From Veillonella infantium (GTDB taxonomy: Bacteria > Bacillota > Negativicutes > Veillonellales > Veillonellaceae), in the NCBI RefSeq assembly GCF_002959895.1, contig NZ_PPDD01000015.1:1-64000 (forward strand): a DNA stretch of 64,000 bases, read 5' to 3'. Under the pieces are notes generated by a model. That model was not told where the DNA came from, made no database searches, and saw only the letters and a list, made by a program, of their open reading frames with translations. This document shows, in pieces, positions 25,239-37,000 of this stretch; the first letter of the stretch is position 1; every line of letters begins with the position of its first letter. Both the position numbers and the translations under genes were made by a program.

Positions 25239-26351
25239 ATGCATATTACATTCCCAAAAGCAAATCTCCAAAAAGCAATCAACGTATTGCAAAAAGTATC
25301 TCAAAATAAAACAAGTTCCAATTTACCAGGTGCTATCTACATGACAACAAAAAATGGTCAAGTAGAATTGCAAGGTAACGACTTTGAACTCGGTATTCGT
25401 TTAACCATCGATGGCGACATCAAAGAACCTGGCACATTAGTTGTAGGTTCCCGTTATTTCCAAGAATTAATTCGCAAATTACCTGGCGATACCATCGAAC
25501 TTTATAAACCAGAGGACGGTAATTCTTTAACAATCACATCTGGTTCTTCCGAATTTAACCTCGTAACATTACATCCAGATGATTTCTCCTTGGTTGAACA
25601 AATTCACGACCAAGATCATGTAAACATTGATAGCTTTGCTATGAAAGAACTCATCGATTTAACAAACTATGCAGCTGCTACTGACGAAGATCGTCCTGTA
25701 TTTACTGGTGCTCTTCTTGAAATTAAAGAAAACGAAGTAACAATGGTTGCCACTGATACACACCGCATGGCTGTTAAGAAAATTACTATCGATGAACCAG
25801 CAACTACGCCAATGCGTGCTATCATTCCTACAAAAACGTTGGCTGAAGTATCTCGTTTGTTACCAACAGATAATCCAGCGATGATCAACATCATTTGGAA
25901 CCGCACACAAATCGTTTTCAACTTTGAATCGATTTACATTATTTCTCGTTTAATTGAAGGCACATACCCTGAATATGAAAAGGTTATTCCTTCCCAATTC
26001 GACTCTAGCGCTGTTATTGACCTCCGCGAATTCGCTGGTGCCGTTGACCGCGTATCCTTGTTGGCTAAAGACATCAGCTATAACGTAATTCGTTATGATT
26101 GGGCTGAAAGTAATGTAACATTGTCTACTCAAAATACTGAAATCGGTATGGCAAAAGAAGACGTAGCTGTTGAATTTAAAGGCACACCTTTCACAATCTC
26201 CTTCAATGGTCGTTATATCTCTGATATCTTGCGCCATAGCACAGGCGACAATATCCACTTGTTCTTAAAACAAAATGGTCCAGTTGTTATTCGCCAAGAT
26301 AATAATCCGAACTATACATACGTAGTAACACCAGTTCGTACGAATGCATAA
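25239..26351 (+). CDS. dnaN: DNA polymerase III beta subunit (sliding clamp)
   Basis: A 370-residue DnaN that forms the ring clamp holding the replicative polymerase on DNA. It starts MHITFPKANLQKAINVLQKV and contains the three repeated clamp domains; ATDTHRMAVKK (about residue 170-180) and the C-terminal YVVTPVRTNA are characteristic. AAAAAGGAG lies before the ATG. The gene follows dnaA after the oriC spacer, the usual order. It is followed by a repeat element rather than directly by the S4 gene. Confidence 0.96.
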   Translation: MHITFPKANLQKAINVLQKVSQNKTSSNLPGAIYMTTKNGQVELQGNDFELGIRLTIDGDIKEPGTLVVGSRYFQELIRKLPGDTIELYKPEDGNSLTITSGSSEFNLVTLHPDDFSLVEQIHDQDHVNIDSFAMKELIDLTNYAAATDEDRPVFTGALLEIKENEVTMVATDTHRMAVKKITIDEPATTPMRAIIPTKTLAEVSRLLPTDNPAMINIIWNRTQIVFNFESIYIISRLIEGTYPEYEKVIPSQFDSSAVIDLREFAGAVDRVSLLAKDISYNVIRYDWAESNVTLSTQNTEIGMAKEDVAVEFKGTPFTISFNGRYISDILRHSTGDNIHLFLKQNGPVVIRQDNNPNYTYVVTPVRTNA

Positions 26352-26370
26352 AGTAGGGCAGTAGTCAATG

Positions 26371-26482
26371 GAGGAGCTTGCGACGACAGGGACACTGCAT
26401 CACTTTGTTCCGAACGTAAAATTTTCTAGGCTACAACGTAGCCTAAAGAAAATTCACAGTGAGGAACTGTACTCTGGTACTA
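26371..26482. repeat. Single hairpin repeat unit, reverse copy of the 17.7 kb element
   Basis: Bases 26397-26469 are the exact reverse complement of 17722-17794 (73 bases); similarity continues a further 11 bases with three differences. GGAGCTTGCGACGACAGGGA at the left matches the tail of the other array. The centre pairs TTTTCTAGGCTAC with GTAGCCTAAAGAAAA. It sits between dnaN and the S4 gene. Confidence 0.88.
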
Positions 26483-26577
26483 AATAATTAATAATGTTAA
26501 AGTCAGTCTATTATTAGTTTATTGATAATACAATCACTACGTTGTATATTTTATTGAATTAATATACAAATCTATAT

Positions 26578-26610
26578 TAGGTAATGATGAGTAAAAGTCA
26601 TCGTTACCTA
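26578..26610. other. Hairpin before the S4-domain gene
   Basis: TAGGTAATGATGA and TCATCGTTACCTA pair over 13 bases (one wobble) around GTAAAAG. No T-run follows. It lies 41 bases before the S4 gene. The arm TCATCGTTAC also occurs in palindrome 3 at 22871. Confidence 0.6.
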
Positions 26611-26651
26611 ATTCCCATATAGTTATAAATTGTCCACTATAGGAGGACGTT

Positions 26652-26885
26652 ATGAAAGCGCAACAGCAGGTACCCATTCATACGGAGTACATTCAAATTG
26701 ATCAGTTGTTGAAGTTAGAAGGCATCATCGAAACAGGTGGTCAAATTAAATCCTTTATCGAAGAAGGTATCCTTACTTTGAATGGTCAAGTTGTCACAGA
26801 GAAACGCAAGAAATGCCGCGTTGGCGATGTGATTTCTTGCGAAGGTCTCGATGTAGATCTCGTAATTACTCAAGAGGAGGCTTAA
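26652..26885 (+). CDS. S4-domain RNA-binding protein (YaaA-like)
   Basis: A 77-residue protein made up of a single S4 RNA-binding domain. IQIDQLLKLEGIIETGGQIKSFIEEG and LNGQVVTEKRKKCRVGDVI are the visible S4 segments (about residues 16-62). Its place between dnaN and recF is that of yaaA in B. subtilis, a small S4 protein linked to ribosome assembly. AGGAGGACGTT precedes the ATG. recF follows after three bases, so they are cotranscribed and probably coupled. Confidence 0.88.
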   Translation: MKAQQQVPIHTEYIQIDQLLKLEGIIETGGQIKSFIEEGILTLNGQVVTEKRKKCRVGDVISCEGLDVDLVITQEEA

Positions 26886-26888
26886 TCG

Positions 26889-27989
26889 GTGAGAATTGAC
26901 TCACTGCAATTATTCCAGTTTCGTAATTACAAGGATGTACAGATTCAGTTCAACCCGGAGATTATCGTTTTGCACGGCACCAATGGGGCTGGTAAGACGA
27001 ATATCCTCGAGTCCATTTATGTGGGTACCATTGGTAAAAGCCATCGGACCAACGATACGTCTGATATGCTCATGTTCAATGCTGAGGAATCAGGCATTGT
27101 CGTTAAGTTCGAGAAAAAGGATACGCCACAAAAGGTAAATATTAAGTTATTCCGCCAAGGTCCTAAGGATATTCGTTTAAATGATACTAAAATATCGCAA
27201 AAAGAACTGATTGGTACATTAAATACAGTTATCTTCTGTCCTGAAGATTTACAGCTCATCAAGGGGACTCCGTCGGGACGTAGACGTTTTCTCGATATGG
27301 AAATCTCTCAGACGAGTGCTACTTATTATCATCAGTTGATGCAGTATAATCGGTTATTACAGCAGCGCAATGCGATCCTTAAAGAATATAGAGGTAAGCA
27401 GAACATTCCTCTTGAAGAATGGGATTTGCAATTAGCCGATATGGCGAGTTTTATCGTAAAGAAACGGTTAGAAAGCTTGAAGAAAATTAACCTTCTCATC
27501 GATTTGATGAACCGTAAATTGACGGGTGGTCTTGAGAATTTGACCATCGGTTATGAACAGCCTTATATGGACAATGGTTCATTAGAGTATACAAAGGAAG
27601 GTTTTTACGAGCGCATTAAAGCAGCATTGCCACAGGATCGTCATCGGATGACCACCAGCGTAGGTCCTCACCGCGATGATCTTAGATTTTTCTCTGATGC
27701 GATGGATTTAAAGAAATTTGGATCCCAAGGGCAGCAACGAACAGCTGTATTGTCCTTAAAGTTGAGCGAGCTTGAGTTTATTAAGTCCGAGGTTGGGGAA
27801 TATCCAGTTCTGCTACTAGATGATGTATTGAGCGAACTTGATGAGTCGAGACGAGCGAATTTATTGCAGTTTATTCATAAACGCATTCAAACATTTATTA
27901 CTACTACAGACATTCATGATTTTAAAGATTTGAAATCTGTTCAATTTATTTCTTGTGAAGGGGGAAAGGTTCAGTATGGACAGCCTTGA
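26889..27989 (+). CDS. recF: DNA replication and repair protein RecF
   Basis: A 366-residue RecF, an SMC-like ATPase that helps load RecA at gaps. Walker A is GTNGAGKTN at residues 30-38; the signature FGSQGQQRTAVLSLKLSE and Walker B PVLLLDDVLSELD are present in the C-terminal half. It starts at GTG (26889) after GAGGAGGC, and the coding sequence overlaps the next gene by 14 bases. Length and motif order are standard. Confidence 0.95.
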   Translation: MRIDSLQLFQFRNYKDVQIQFNPEIIVLHGTNGAGKTNILESIYVGTIGKSHRTNDTSDMLMFNAEESGIVVKFEKKDTPQKVNIKLFRQGPKDIRLNDTKISQKELIGTLNTVIFCPEDLQLIKGTPSGRRRFLDMEISQTSATYYHQLMQYNRLLQQRNAILKEYRGKQNIPLEEWDLQLADMASFIVKKRLESLKKINLLIDLMNRKLTGGLENLTIGYEQPYMDNGSLEYTKEGFYERIKAALPQDRHRMTTSVGPHRDDLRFFSDAMDLKKFGSQGQQRTAVLSLKLSELEFIKSEVGEYPVLLLDDVLSELDESRRANLLQFIHKRIQTFITTTDIHDFKDLKSVQFISCEGGKVQYGQP

Positions 27990-28878
27990 TCTTTGTTTAA
28001 CAAAGGCCTTATCAAAACTGAATTTACTGGAAAAATATAAATTAAATACCCTCGTTCACAAGTGGCGTGATGTAGTGGGCGATGTCATTGCAGACCATAC
28101 GAAAATTGTGTCTATCAAGCCTCCAGATATGGTTATCAGTGCAGATAATTCCATGTGGATGCAGGAACTACAGATGCAAAAACGACGCATCATCGAGGCC
28201 ATAAACAAGTATTACCGCCAAGAGGTCATCACAGATATTCGCTTTATTATGAAACGTCAGAGCTATGTGAAAGTAGACACCAATACGTCTATATCTCTTC
28301 CTGACAAAATAGGGGAATCTAAAAAGATTAATTTTGCAGACATCGTGCTTTCAAAAGAAGATGTAGACGCCATCGATAAATCGTTAGAACAAACGGATAA
28401 CGAAGAATTAAAGGCTGCTTTCAGAAAAGTACAAATTACGGCTCGAAAGCGGGAAATCTATTTAGAGCAGCATGGGTATCATCGTTGTAAGCGATGTGGC
28501 ATGCATATGGAATCTAAAAAAGAAATCTGTCCGACCTGTGAATATGAATTGCATCGAAAACATATTAAGGACATTAAGGCGGTTATTAGAAAGTATCCGT
28601 ACTTTAAATATAGCGATTGTCAGCAGTTTATACAGTGTACCTTCCCAGATTTTGCAGAAGCCATGCGGGAATCTATATACTTTTACTTAGATAAAATTTA
28701 TAAAGGGTCCATTAATCGCCGTCACATGTATATGGTGGCTATGCTCATCACTCATAAGAAGCCTGATGAGTTAACAGACCAGCATGTTATTAATTTGTGT
28801 AACAAGTATCGATCTAAGTTCCTTGCAGAAGAGGAACAGCGGAAAATTGATTCATTAAATGGGACATTAGAAAAGTAG
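27976..28878 (+). CDS. DUF721 (DciA-like) protein with C-terminal zinc ribbon
   Basis: A 300-residue protein. Residues 1-95 match the DUF721/DciA family (LVHKWRDVVGDVIADHTKIVSI and MQELQMQKRRII), whose DciA members load replicative helicase in many bacteria. A linker follows, then a zinc-ribbon-like Cys set (C171, C174, C185, C188: CKRCG and CPTCEYEL), and an uncharacterised helical C-terminus. Most DUF721 proteins stop after the first domain, so the tail is an addition. The start at 27976 has AAAGG upstream and overlaps recF by 14 bases. Position between recF and gyrB is the usual one for DUF721 genes in Firmicutes and Actinobacteria. Confidence 0.8.
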   Translation: MDSLDLCLTKALSKLNLLEKYKLNTLVHKWRDVVGDVIADHTKIVSIKPPDMVISADNSMWMQELQMQKRRIIEAINKYYRQEVITDIRFIMKRQSYVKVDTNTSISLPDKIGESKKINFADIVLSKEDVDAIDKSLEQTDNEELKAAFRKVQITARKREIYLEQHGYHRCKRCGMHMESKKEICPTCEYELHRKHIKDIKAVIRKYPYFKYSDCQQFIQCTFPDFAEAMRESIYFYLDKIYKGSINRRHMYMVAMLITHKKPDELTDQHVINLCNKYRSKFLAEEEQRKIDSLNGTLEK

Positions 28879-28891
28879 AGGAGGCATTCCT

Positions 28892-29140
28892 ATGTACGTT
28901 CATATTGGGGATACCGTTTCCGTGCCTATTGAATCCATCATTACCATGGTGCACGCCAAGGGCGGAAAGTCCCATAAAAGTCCTATTCATCACTATGAAA
29001 CACTAGAGTATATCGCCATGGTACCAGAGGAGCAAATCAAGACCTATGTGGTCACTGATGATTGCGTTTACGGATCTGGTATTAGCATTAAGACTTTAAT
29101 GAGGCGAATTGATGAATTTTATAGTATAATAAAGAGATAA
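28892..29140 (+). CDS. RemB-like (DUF370/YaaB) regulator
   Basis: An 82-residue protein of the DUF370 group that contains RemA and RemB (YaaB). It starts MYVHIGDTVSVPIESIITMV and ends with KTYVVTDDCVYGSGISIKT and LMRR, typical of the family. RemB in B. subtilis lies between recF and gyrB, as here, and affects biofilm-matrix genes; the family includes DNA-binding regulators. AGAGGAGGC precedes the ATG. Function in this organism is inferred from position and family only. Confidence 0.82.
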   Translation: MYVHIGDTVSVPIESIITMVHAKGGKSHKSPIHHYETLEYIAMVPEEQIKTYVVTDDCVYGSGISIKTLMRRIDEFYSIIKR

Positions 29141-29146
29141 GTTTAA

Positions 29147-31117
<1,971 letters not shown>

Positions 31118-31127
31118 GAGGTGCACC

Positions 31128-32609
31128 ATGGCTGATAATCAAAATAATAACGTAGAGTTTACGTCTAACAAAGATCAACATCTAAAACGTACCCTGAAAG
31201 CACGTCATATGAATATGATCGCTCTCGGCGGTGCTATTGGTACTGGCTTATTCGTTGCTGGTGGTGAAGTAGTAAGTACTGCAGGCCCTGGTGGTGCTCT
31301 TGTAGCTTATGGCCTCATTGGCCTTATGGTTTACTTCCTCATGACTTCTCTTGGGGAAATGGCTACTTACTTGCCGATTCCTGGTTCCTTCGGGACTTAT
31401 GCAAAACGCTATGTAGACCCTGCCTTTGGTTTTGCCTTAGGTTGGAACTACTGGTTTAACTGGGCTATTACATTGGCTGCTGAAGTATTAGCAGGGGCGC
31501 TCATCATGAAATATTGGTTCCCTGATGTGCCTGCCATCGTATGGTCTGCTCTGTTCTTGCTCGTTTTATTCGGCTTGAACTATTTATCAACTCGTTCCTT
31601 TGGTGAAAGTGAATATGTGTTCTCTAGCATCAAGGTTATTACTGTATTCGTATTCCTCTTCTGTGGCTTTATGCTCATCTTTGGCATTGGCGGCACATCC
31701 CCAGGATTTACGAACTGGACAGTAGGGGAAGCGCCATTTGTAGGTGGTTGGGAATCCATCCTCGCTATCTTCATGGTAGCTGGTTTCTCCTTCCAAGGTA
31801 CTGAGCTTATCGGCGTAGCCGCTGGTGAAGCAGAAGACCCTGAAAAGAACGTGCCAAAAGCTATTAACTCTATCTTCTGGCGTATTCTATTGTTCTATAT
31901 CGGTGCTTTCACAGTTATCGGTTTCTTGATTCCTTATACTGATCCAAATCTTTTGAATTCTAGTGTAGAGAATGTATCTATTTCTCCATTTACACTTGTA
32001 TTTGACCGCTTTGGTTTTGCCTTTGCTGCTAGCTTTATCAATGCTATCATCTTAACGGCAGTACTCAGTGCTGGTAACTCTGGTCTATATTCTTCTACGC
32101 GCATGCTGTACGCACTCGCTAAAGAAGGTCAAGCACCTCAAATCTTTGCTAAGCTTAATAGCCGTGGCGTTCCAGTGCCAGCGTTAGTCTTAACGACTGC
32201 AATCGGTTTATTTGCGTTCCTTACAAGCTTCATCGGCGAAGGTACAGCATATACATGGATTGTTAATATTTCTGGTCTATGTGGCTTTATCGCATGGGTT
32301 GGTATCGCTGTGTCTCATTATCGTTTCCGCCGTGCCTTCATTGCACAAGGTAGAGATCTTAAAGAATTACCTTACAAAGCGTGGTTGTTCCCAATTGGTC
32401 CAATCTTGGCGTTCATTCTTTGCGTCATCATCATTGCTGGCCAAAACTACTCCGCTTTCACAGGCGATACAATCGACTGGTATGGCGTATCCGTTGCGTA
32501 CATCGGCTTGCCAATCTTCTTCGCAGTATACTTAGGTTACAAATATATCAAGAAAACAAAACTTGTTCCTTTGAAAGAGGTTAACCTAGACCGCGATTTC
32601 GATAAATAA
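31128..32609 (+). CDS. APC-family amino-acid permease, LysP-like
   Basis: A 493-residue permease of the amino acid-polyamine-organocation superfamily (AAT family). The opening LKRTLKARHMNMIALGGAIGTGLFVAGG is the typical TM1 unwound helix region, and FSFQGTELIGVAAGEAEDPEKNVPKAI lies near the middle. About 12 membrane segments are visible. The closest known type is the lysine permease LysP, although the substrate cannot be fixed from sequence. It starts ten bases after the gyrB stop and may be read together with it. A strong terminator with a loop motif follows. Confidence 0.88.
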   Translation: MADNQNNNVEFTSNKDQHLKRTLKARHMNMIALGGAIGTGLFVAGGEVVSTAGPGGALVAYGLIGLMVYFLMTSLGEMATYLPIPGSFGTYAKRYVDPAFGFALGWNYWFNWAITLAAEVLAGALIMKYWFPDVPAIVWSALFLLVLFGLNYLSTRSFGESEYVFSSIKVITVFVFLFCGFMLIFGIGGTSPGFTNWTVGEAPFVGGWESILAIFMVAGFSFQGTELIGVAAGEAEDPEKNVPKAINSIFWRILLFYIGAFTVIGFLIPYTDPNLLNSSVENVSISPFTLVFDRFGFAFAASFINAIILTAVLSAGNSGLYSSTRMLYALAKEGQAPQIFAKLNSRGVPVPALVLTTAIGLFAFLTSFIGEGTAYTWIVNISGLCGFIAWVGIAVSHYRFRRAFIAQGRDLKELPYKAWLFPIGPILAFILCVIIIAGQNYSAFTGDTIDWYGVSVAYIGLPIFFAVYLGYKYIKKTKLVPLKEVNLDRDFDK

Positions 32610-32646
32610 TAATTGATTCAATTACTATTTAATTAATAAAATAATA

Positions 32647-32698
32647 AAATCCTACTTAATGATCTTTCCTGTGAAAGTAAATTAAGTAGGATTTTTTT
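32647..32698 (+). terminator. Terminator after the permease gene, with TGTGAAAG in the loop
   Basis: Arms AAATCCTACTTAAT and ATTAAGTAGGATTT form a 14-bp stem followed by seven T. The loop has an inner CTTTC/GAAAG pair that includes TGTGAAAG (32670-32677). Confidence 0.93.
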
Positions 32699-32863
32699 GT
32701 ATTTATACTAGTTATAATGTATGATATATATATTGGAATTTTAAAATATTAAAAAATAATTTATGTAATAATAAGTTATAAATGACTATATAAAAGTTAC
32801 TATTTAAGATTCTTAATAATAAATATAGTAAGAATTAATGTGATTAGTATAGGAGAGAATACT

Positions 32864-33409
32864 ATGAAAAAATTTATTACCTTTATATTAGCAGCTATAT
32901 CAATATTATCTATCTCTATATTATTTACTGGATGTGGAACACAAACAGTAGATGACATAACAGGTGAATATATTTTAGTTAGAGATGGACAGGAGATAAA
33001 AGAAGATAACAAACATTATTATCTTATAGTTTTAGAAAAAGATATAACTAAGCAGAATAAACCAGCTATTAAAGTACGTTTTACTGAACAACGATATAAT
33101 TCAGATTTAGATAAATACTATTATGTAAATCGTGATTTCTATATGGATCCTAAAACATTACAATCATTTGACTCAGAAAAAAATCATTTTAGTATCAATG
33201 ATAAAAAGAATATTTTAGTAAATAACGTAGAATATAAAAAAATATCATCTAACATGGTAAATAAAGATGATACAAATTATACAGCTCATAATTTAATTCA
33301 AGATTTAGTAAAAATACCAAAATTTAATGAATTACATTATAAACGTGAGCGTATACGAGATGAATTCAGCGGTTATAAAACTGAATTAGAAAAACTAGTT
33401 TATTATTAA
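32864..33409 (+). CDS. Putative lipoprotein of unknown function
   Basis: A 181-residue protein with a lipoprotein signal: MKKFITFILAAISILSIS, then ILFTGC with the lipid-bearing Cys near residue 24. The mature part starts TQTVDDITGEYILVRDGQEI and is rich in Lys, Asn and Tyr without a family I recognise. The start at 32864 follows AGGAGAG; an in-frame ATG at 32840 would add eight residues. It is flanked by terminators on both sides, so it is monocistronic. Base use is more AT-rich than the neighbours, suggesting a strain-variable or acquired gene. Confidence 0.72.
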   Translation: MKKFITFILAAISILSISILFTGCGTQTVDDITGEYILVRDGQEIKEDNKHYYLIVLEKDITKQNKPAIKVRFTEQRYNSDLDKYYYVNRDFYMDPKTLQSFDSEKNHFSINDKKNILVNNVEYKKISSNMVNKDDTNYTAHNLIQDLVKIPKFNELHYKRERIRDEFSGYKTELEKLVYY

Positions 33410-33444
33410 TATCAACAAAATAGCAAAGAATAAAATAATCATAT

Positions 33445-33486
33445 AAAAGAGCTGTTCAGTATATACATAATGAACAGCTCTTTTTT
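33445..33486 (+). terminator. Terminator after the lipoprotein gene
   Basis: Arms AAAAGAGCTGTTCA and TGAACAGCTCTTTT form a 14-bp stem with a 12-base loop and a T-run. Confidence 0.92.
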
Positions 33487-33560
33487 GGTGATTGTATTTC
33501 TGTGAAAGCCTTGCTATAATTAATCAAAATATATTGTAGTCAATTAGAGAGGATACAATT

Positions 33561-33878
33561 ATGATTATTACTACAACTATGCATATTGAAAATAAACCTG
33601 TACAAGAGTACAAAGGTATCGTATTTGGTGAGGTCGTAGAAGGCCGTAACTTTGTGAAAGACTTTATGTCTGGTATTCGCGACATCGTTGGTGGCCGTAG
33701 TGGCAGCTATGAAAACTCCTTAATGAATGCACGCCAAGCAGCCCTTGATGAAATGTCTCAACGGGCTTCTAAATTGGGTGCTAATGCTGTTATCGGCGTA
33801 TCCTTCCAATACAGCACAGTAGGTGCAGAAAATGGTATGCTCATGGTTACATGCAATGGTACAGCCGTTGTAGTTTAA
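33561..33878 (+). CDS. YbjQ family (heavy-metal-binding-domain, DUF74) protein
   Basis: A 105-residue YbjQ-family protein. Visible family features are EYKGIVFGEVVEGRNFVKDF (about residues 16-35), VGGRSGSYENSL and the LGANAVIGVSFQYSTVG segment (about 75-91). The domain is also called putative heavy-metal-binding, but its biochemical role is not established; members form pentamer-like rings. GAGAGGAT precedes the ATG. It stands alone between terminators. Confidence 0.88.
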   Translation: MIITTTMHIENKPVQEYKGIVFGEVVEGRNFVKDFMSGIRDIVGGRSGSYENSLMNARQAALDEMSQRASKLGANAVIGVSFQYSTVGAENGMLMVTCNGTAVVV

Positions 33879-33883
33879 TAAGT

Positions 33884-33917
33884 AAAAAATAGCAGGGTTA
33901 AAGCCTTGCTATTTTTT
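33884..33917 (+). terminator. Terminator after the ybjQ-family gene
   Basis: AAAAAATAGCAGGG pairs with CCTTGCTATTTTTT (one wobble) around a six-base loop; T-run included. Confidence 0.88.
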
Positions 33918-33939
33918 ATATGTTAGTCATGTATAAAAG

Positions 33940-33995
33940 AAATCCCCTAATCAATGTGTAAGCGAGATAGCTTTCACAAAGAATAGGGGATTTTT
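33940..33995. terminator. Terminator for the convergent RND operon
   Basis: AAATCCCCTA (33940-33949) and TAGGGGATTT (33984-33993) pair; T-tracts lie on both strands. The loop carries CTTTCACA (33971-33978). On the minus strand it lies about 50 bases after the efflux permease stop. Confidence 0.8.
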
Positions 33996-34047
33996 ATTTA
34001 GAAAATAAAGGTACTAATGAATCGTAGCTTTTATAGGGCGATTGTAC

Positions 34048-37000
34048 CTATTTTATTTTATACCAACTTGCATACATAACTGGTAATACGATAAGTGTGA
34101 GCACTGTTGCCACTAGTAAGCCGCCGCTAAAGGCGATAGCAAGTGGACTCCAGAATACAGATCCCATGAGCGGAATCATGCCTAAAATTGCTGCGATAGC
34201 AGTGAGCATGATAGGGCGGAAACGAAGTGTAGCGGAGTTGATAATCGCTTCACGAGGTTTTTGTCCTTCTGCTTTATGGATTTCGATTTGGTCTAACAAG
34301 ATAATGGAGTTACGAATGATCATACCCGATAGGGCAATGATGCCAAGAATAGCCATAAAGCCCAATGGCGTTCTCGTAATATTTAGAGCCAATACGACGC
34401 CGATTAATCCGAGAGGAGCTGTGAGCAAGGCCATGAACATGAGGGCGATACGCTTTAATTGGAACATGAGGATTGTCATGATCACAAAGAGCATAATCGG
34501 CATTGGTGTTAACAGATTTTGTACAGCTGTTACGCTCTTTTCAGCGGCCCCATCAAGTTCAATGGTATATCCTGTAGGCAAGGAATCGCGAATGTCTTGT
34601 AAGGATTTATACACTTCTTTAGTTTTCGCATTGCCTAAGACGCCAGCATTTACATTAGCGTGAATGCTGATGGTTGGCATCATGTTGCGATGCCAGATGA
34701 TACCATCCTCTTGAGTCATGGTGATGGTTGCAATTTGGCTAAGCGGTACGTAGGAACCATTGCCTGTTTGAATTGGTAAGGAGGATAGAGCACTTAAGTT
34801 GTGTTGTTCATTATCTCCTAACCGGAATGTAACAGGAATTGTTTGGTTACCTTCGTAGTATTCACCAGATTTTGTACCGGATAATAAACTTTGCAAGTGT
34901 AAGGATACGGCATAGCTATCGATACCGAGTAAGCGAGCCTTATTAGGATCGATATGAACATTGGCTACTGGTTCTGTATCTGGCCAGTCAAAGGATATGT
35001 TATGCAAATCCTTATCGCCTTGCATCTTATCTTTTACCTTGTTGGCAATTTCTTTTACCACCTTTTGATCAGGTCCAGAAACGCGGAGCATAACTGGATA
35101 CTTGGATGGTGGACCAATTTGTAAGAATTGCGTATTTACAAGTGCAGATGGGAATTCTTCATTTAAGTATGGAGTCAATTCATTGTATAGTTTATCGCGG
35201 TCCTCTAAGGATTTAGTAACGATAACGTACTGCAAGAAATTGTTCCGTTGCAATTCCGGTTCCAAGGTGAGGACGAAACGTGGAGAACCTTGTCCGATGT
35301 AGGATGTAAAGGTTGAAATATGTTCGTTACCTTGTAAATATTTGTCGATGATCTTCGCTTGATTTGCGGTGTACTCGATGGATGAACTTTGAGGGAATTG
35401 CATAGATACTATGATTTCATTACGCGTTGATGATGGGAAAAATTCCTGTTTAATCAATGGTAGTGAAAGTAGAGATAACACAAAGGCACCTAAGGTTATG
35501 AGTAATACCACCTTATGATGGCCTAAGGCCCAATGTAACAGTCTTTCAAATTTATCATAGAATGTAACACTGAGCTTGTGCATGATACGGTCTCGTTTGG
35601 TCCATTCAGATTCAGGTTTTGGAGCCTTATTTTCGATGATTTTATAACCGAGAACAGGGCTGACGAGAACAGAGGCGAACCAAGATAGGATGAGCGCCAT
35701 AAATACAACGATGGATAGAGATTTTGTAAACTCTGCTACCATGCCTTCTGCGAGTGCTAATGGTAAGAAGCCAGCACAGGTAATGAGCGTACCAGATAGC
35801 ATAGGGAATGCTGTCGATTGATAAGCAAAGGTGGCAGATCTAAAGTGACCCCAACCTTCTTCGAGCTTAACGCTCATCATTTCTACAACGATGATGGCAT
35901 CGTCTACGAGGAGGCCTAGAGCCAGTATTAATGCACCTAGACTAACCTTGTGCAGATAAATGCCATTTTCATACATCAAAATGAATGTGGTAGACACAAC
36001 GACTGGAATAGTGAGGGCTACGACCACACCTGTACGCAAGCCAAGAGATGCAAAGCTTACGAGCAATACGATGGCGATGGCTTCAAATAAGGATTGTGAG
36101 AAGTCCCCAATGGATTCCTTAACAATATGTGGCTGGTTAGATACTTGATCGAGTTCAAGGCCTGCAGGGATGGTTTTCTTCAACTCTGCTAGCTTTTTAT
36201 CGATAGCTTCACCAAATTCCACATTGTTAGCCCCAGCATCCATGGAGATGGCAATACCGATAGCTGGCTTGCCTTCATAGTAGAATTGAGGATTACTAGG
36301 ATCTTGGTAGGTCATGGTTACATCAGCCATATCGCCAAGGCGCAAGGTTTGATTGTTGATGCGAATAGGCATATCTTGTACGGCTTGAGGGCTATCGAAT
36401 AGACCGTTTACTCGAAGATATACATTATTTGTATCCGTTGTAATCATACCAGCTGGTACCATCATACTTTGCTGTTTGATAGCTGTTAACAGCTGTTGTG
36501 TACTGATTTTATAGGATGCTAATTTATCCTTATTAATCGTTACATTAAGGGTTTGTTGTTGAACCCCAATAAGGCTGATTTTTTTAACGTTTGGAACAGA
36601 TAAAAGCTGACGTTTTAAGTCTTCCGCTTGTTGACGCTTTTCTTCATAGGAGAATTCATCTCCACTAATGGCGTAGATAATACCGTATACATCATCGAAT
36701 CTATCGTTGATAGTCGGCCCTTGAACGCCTTGTGGGAGAGATTTCCATTCGTCGTTAATCATGTTCCGCGCTTCTTCCCAAGCGGGACGAATTTTATCAG
36801 ATGGTAGATTTTCTTTCAGATTAATATAAATAACTGATTTGCTTCCATCTGTGAAAGATTTTGTATAATCCACGCCAGGTAGGTCGCGCAGTTTTTCTTC
36901 TAATTTGTCCGTTACTTGATCCGACATTTCTTGAGGGGAAGCCCCTGGCCAAGCAACGCCGACAACCATGGTTCGCATCGTAAAGTCTGGGTCTTCCATA

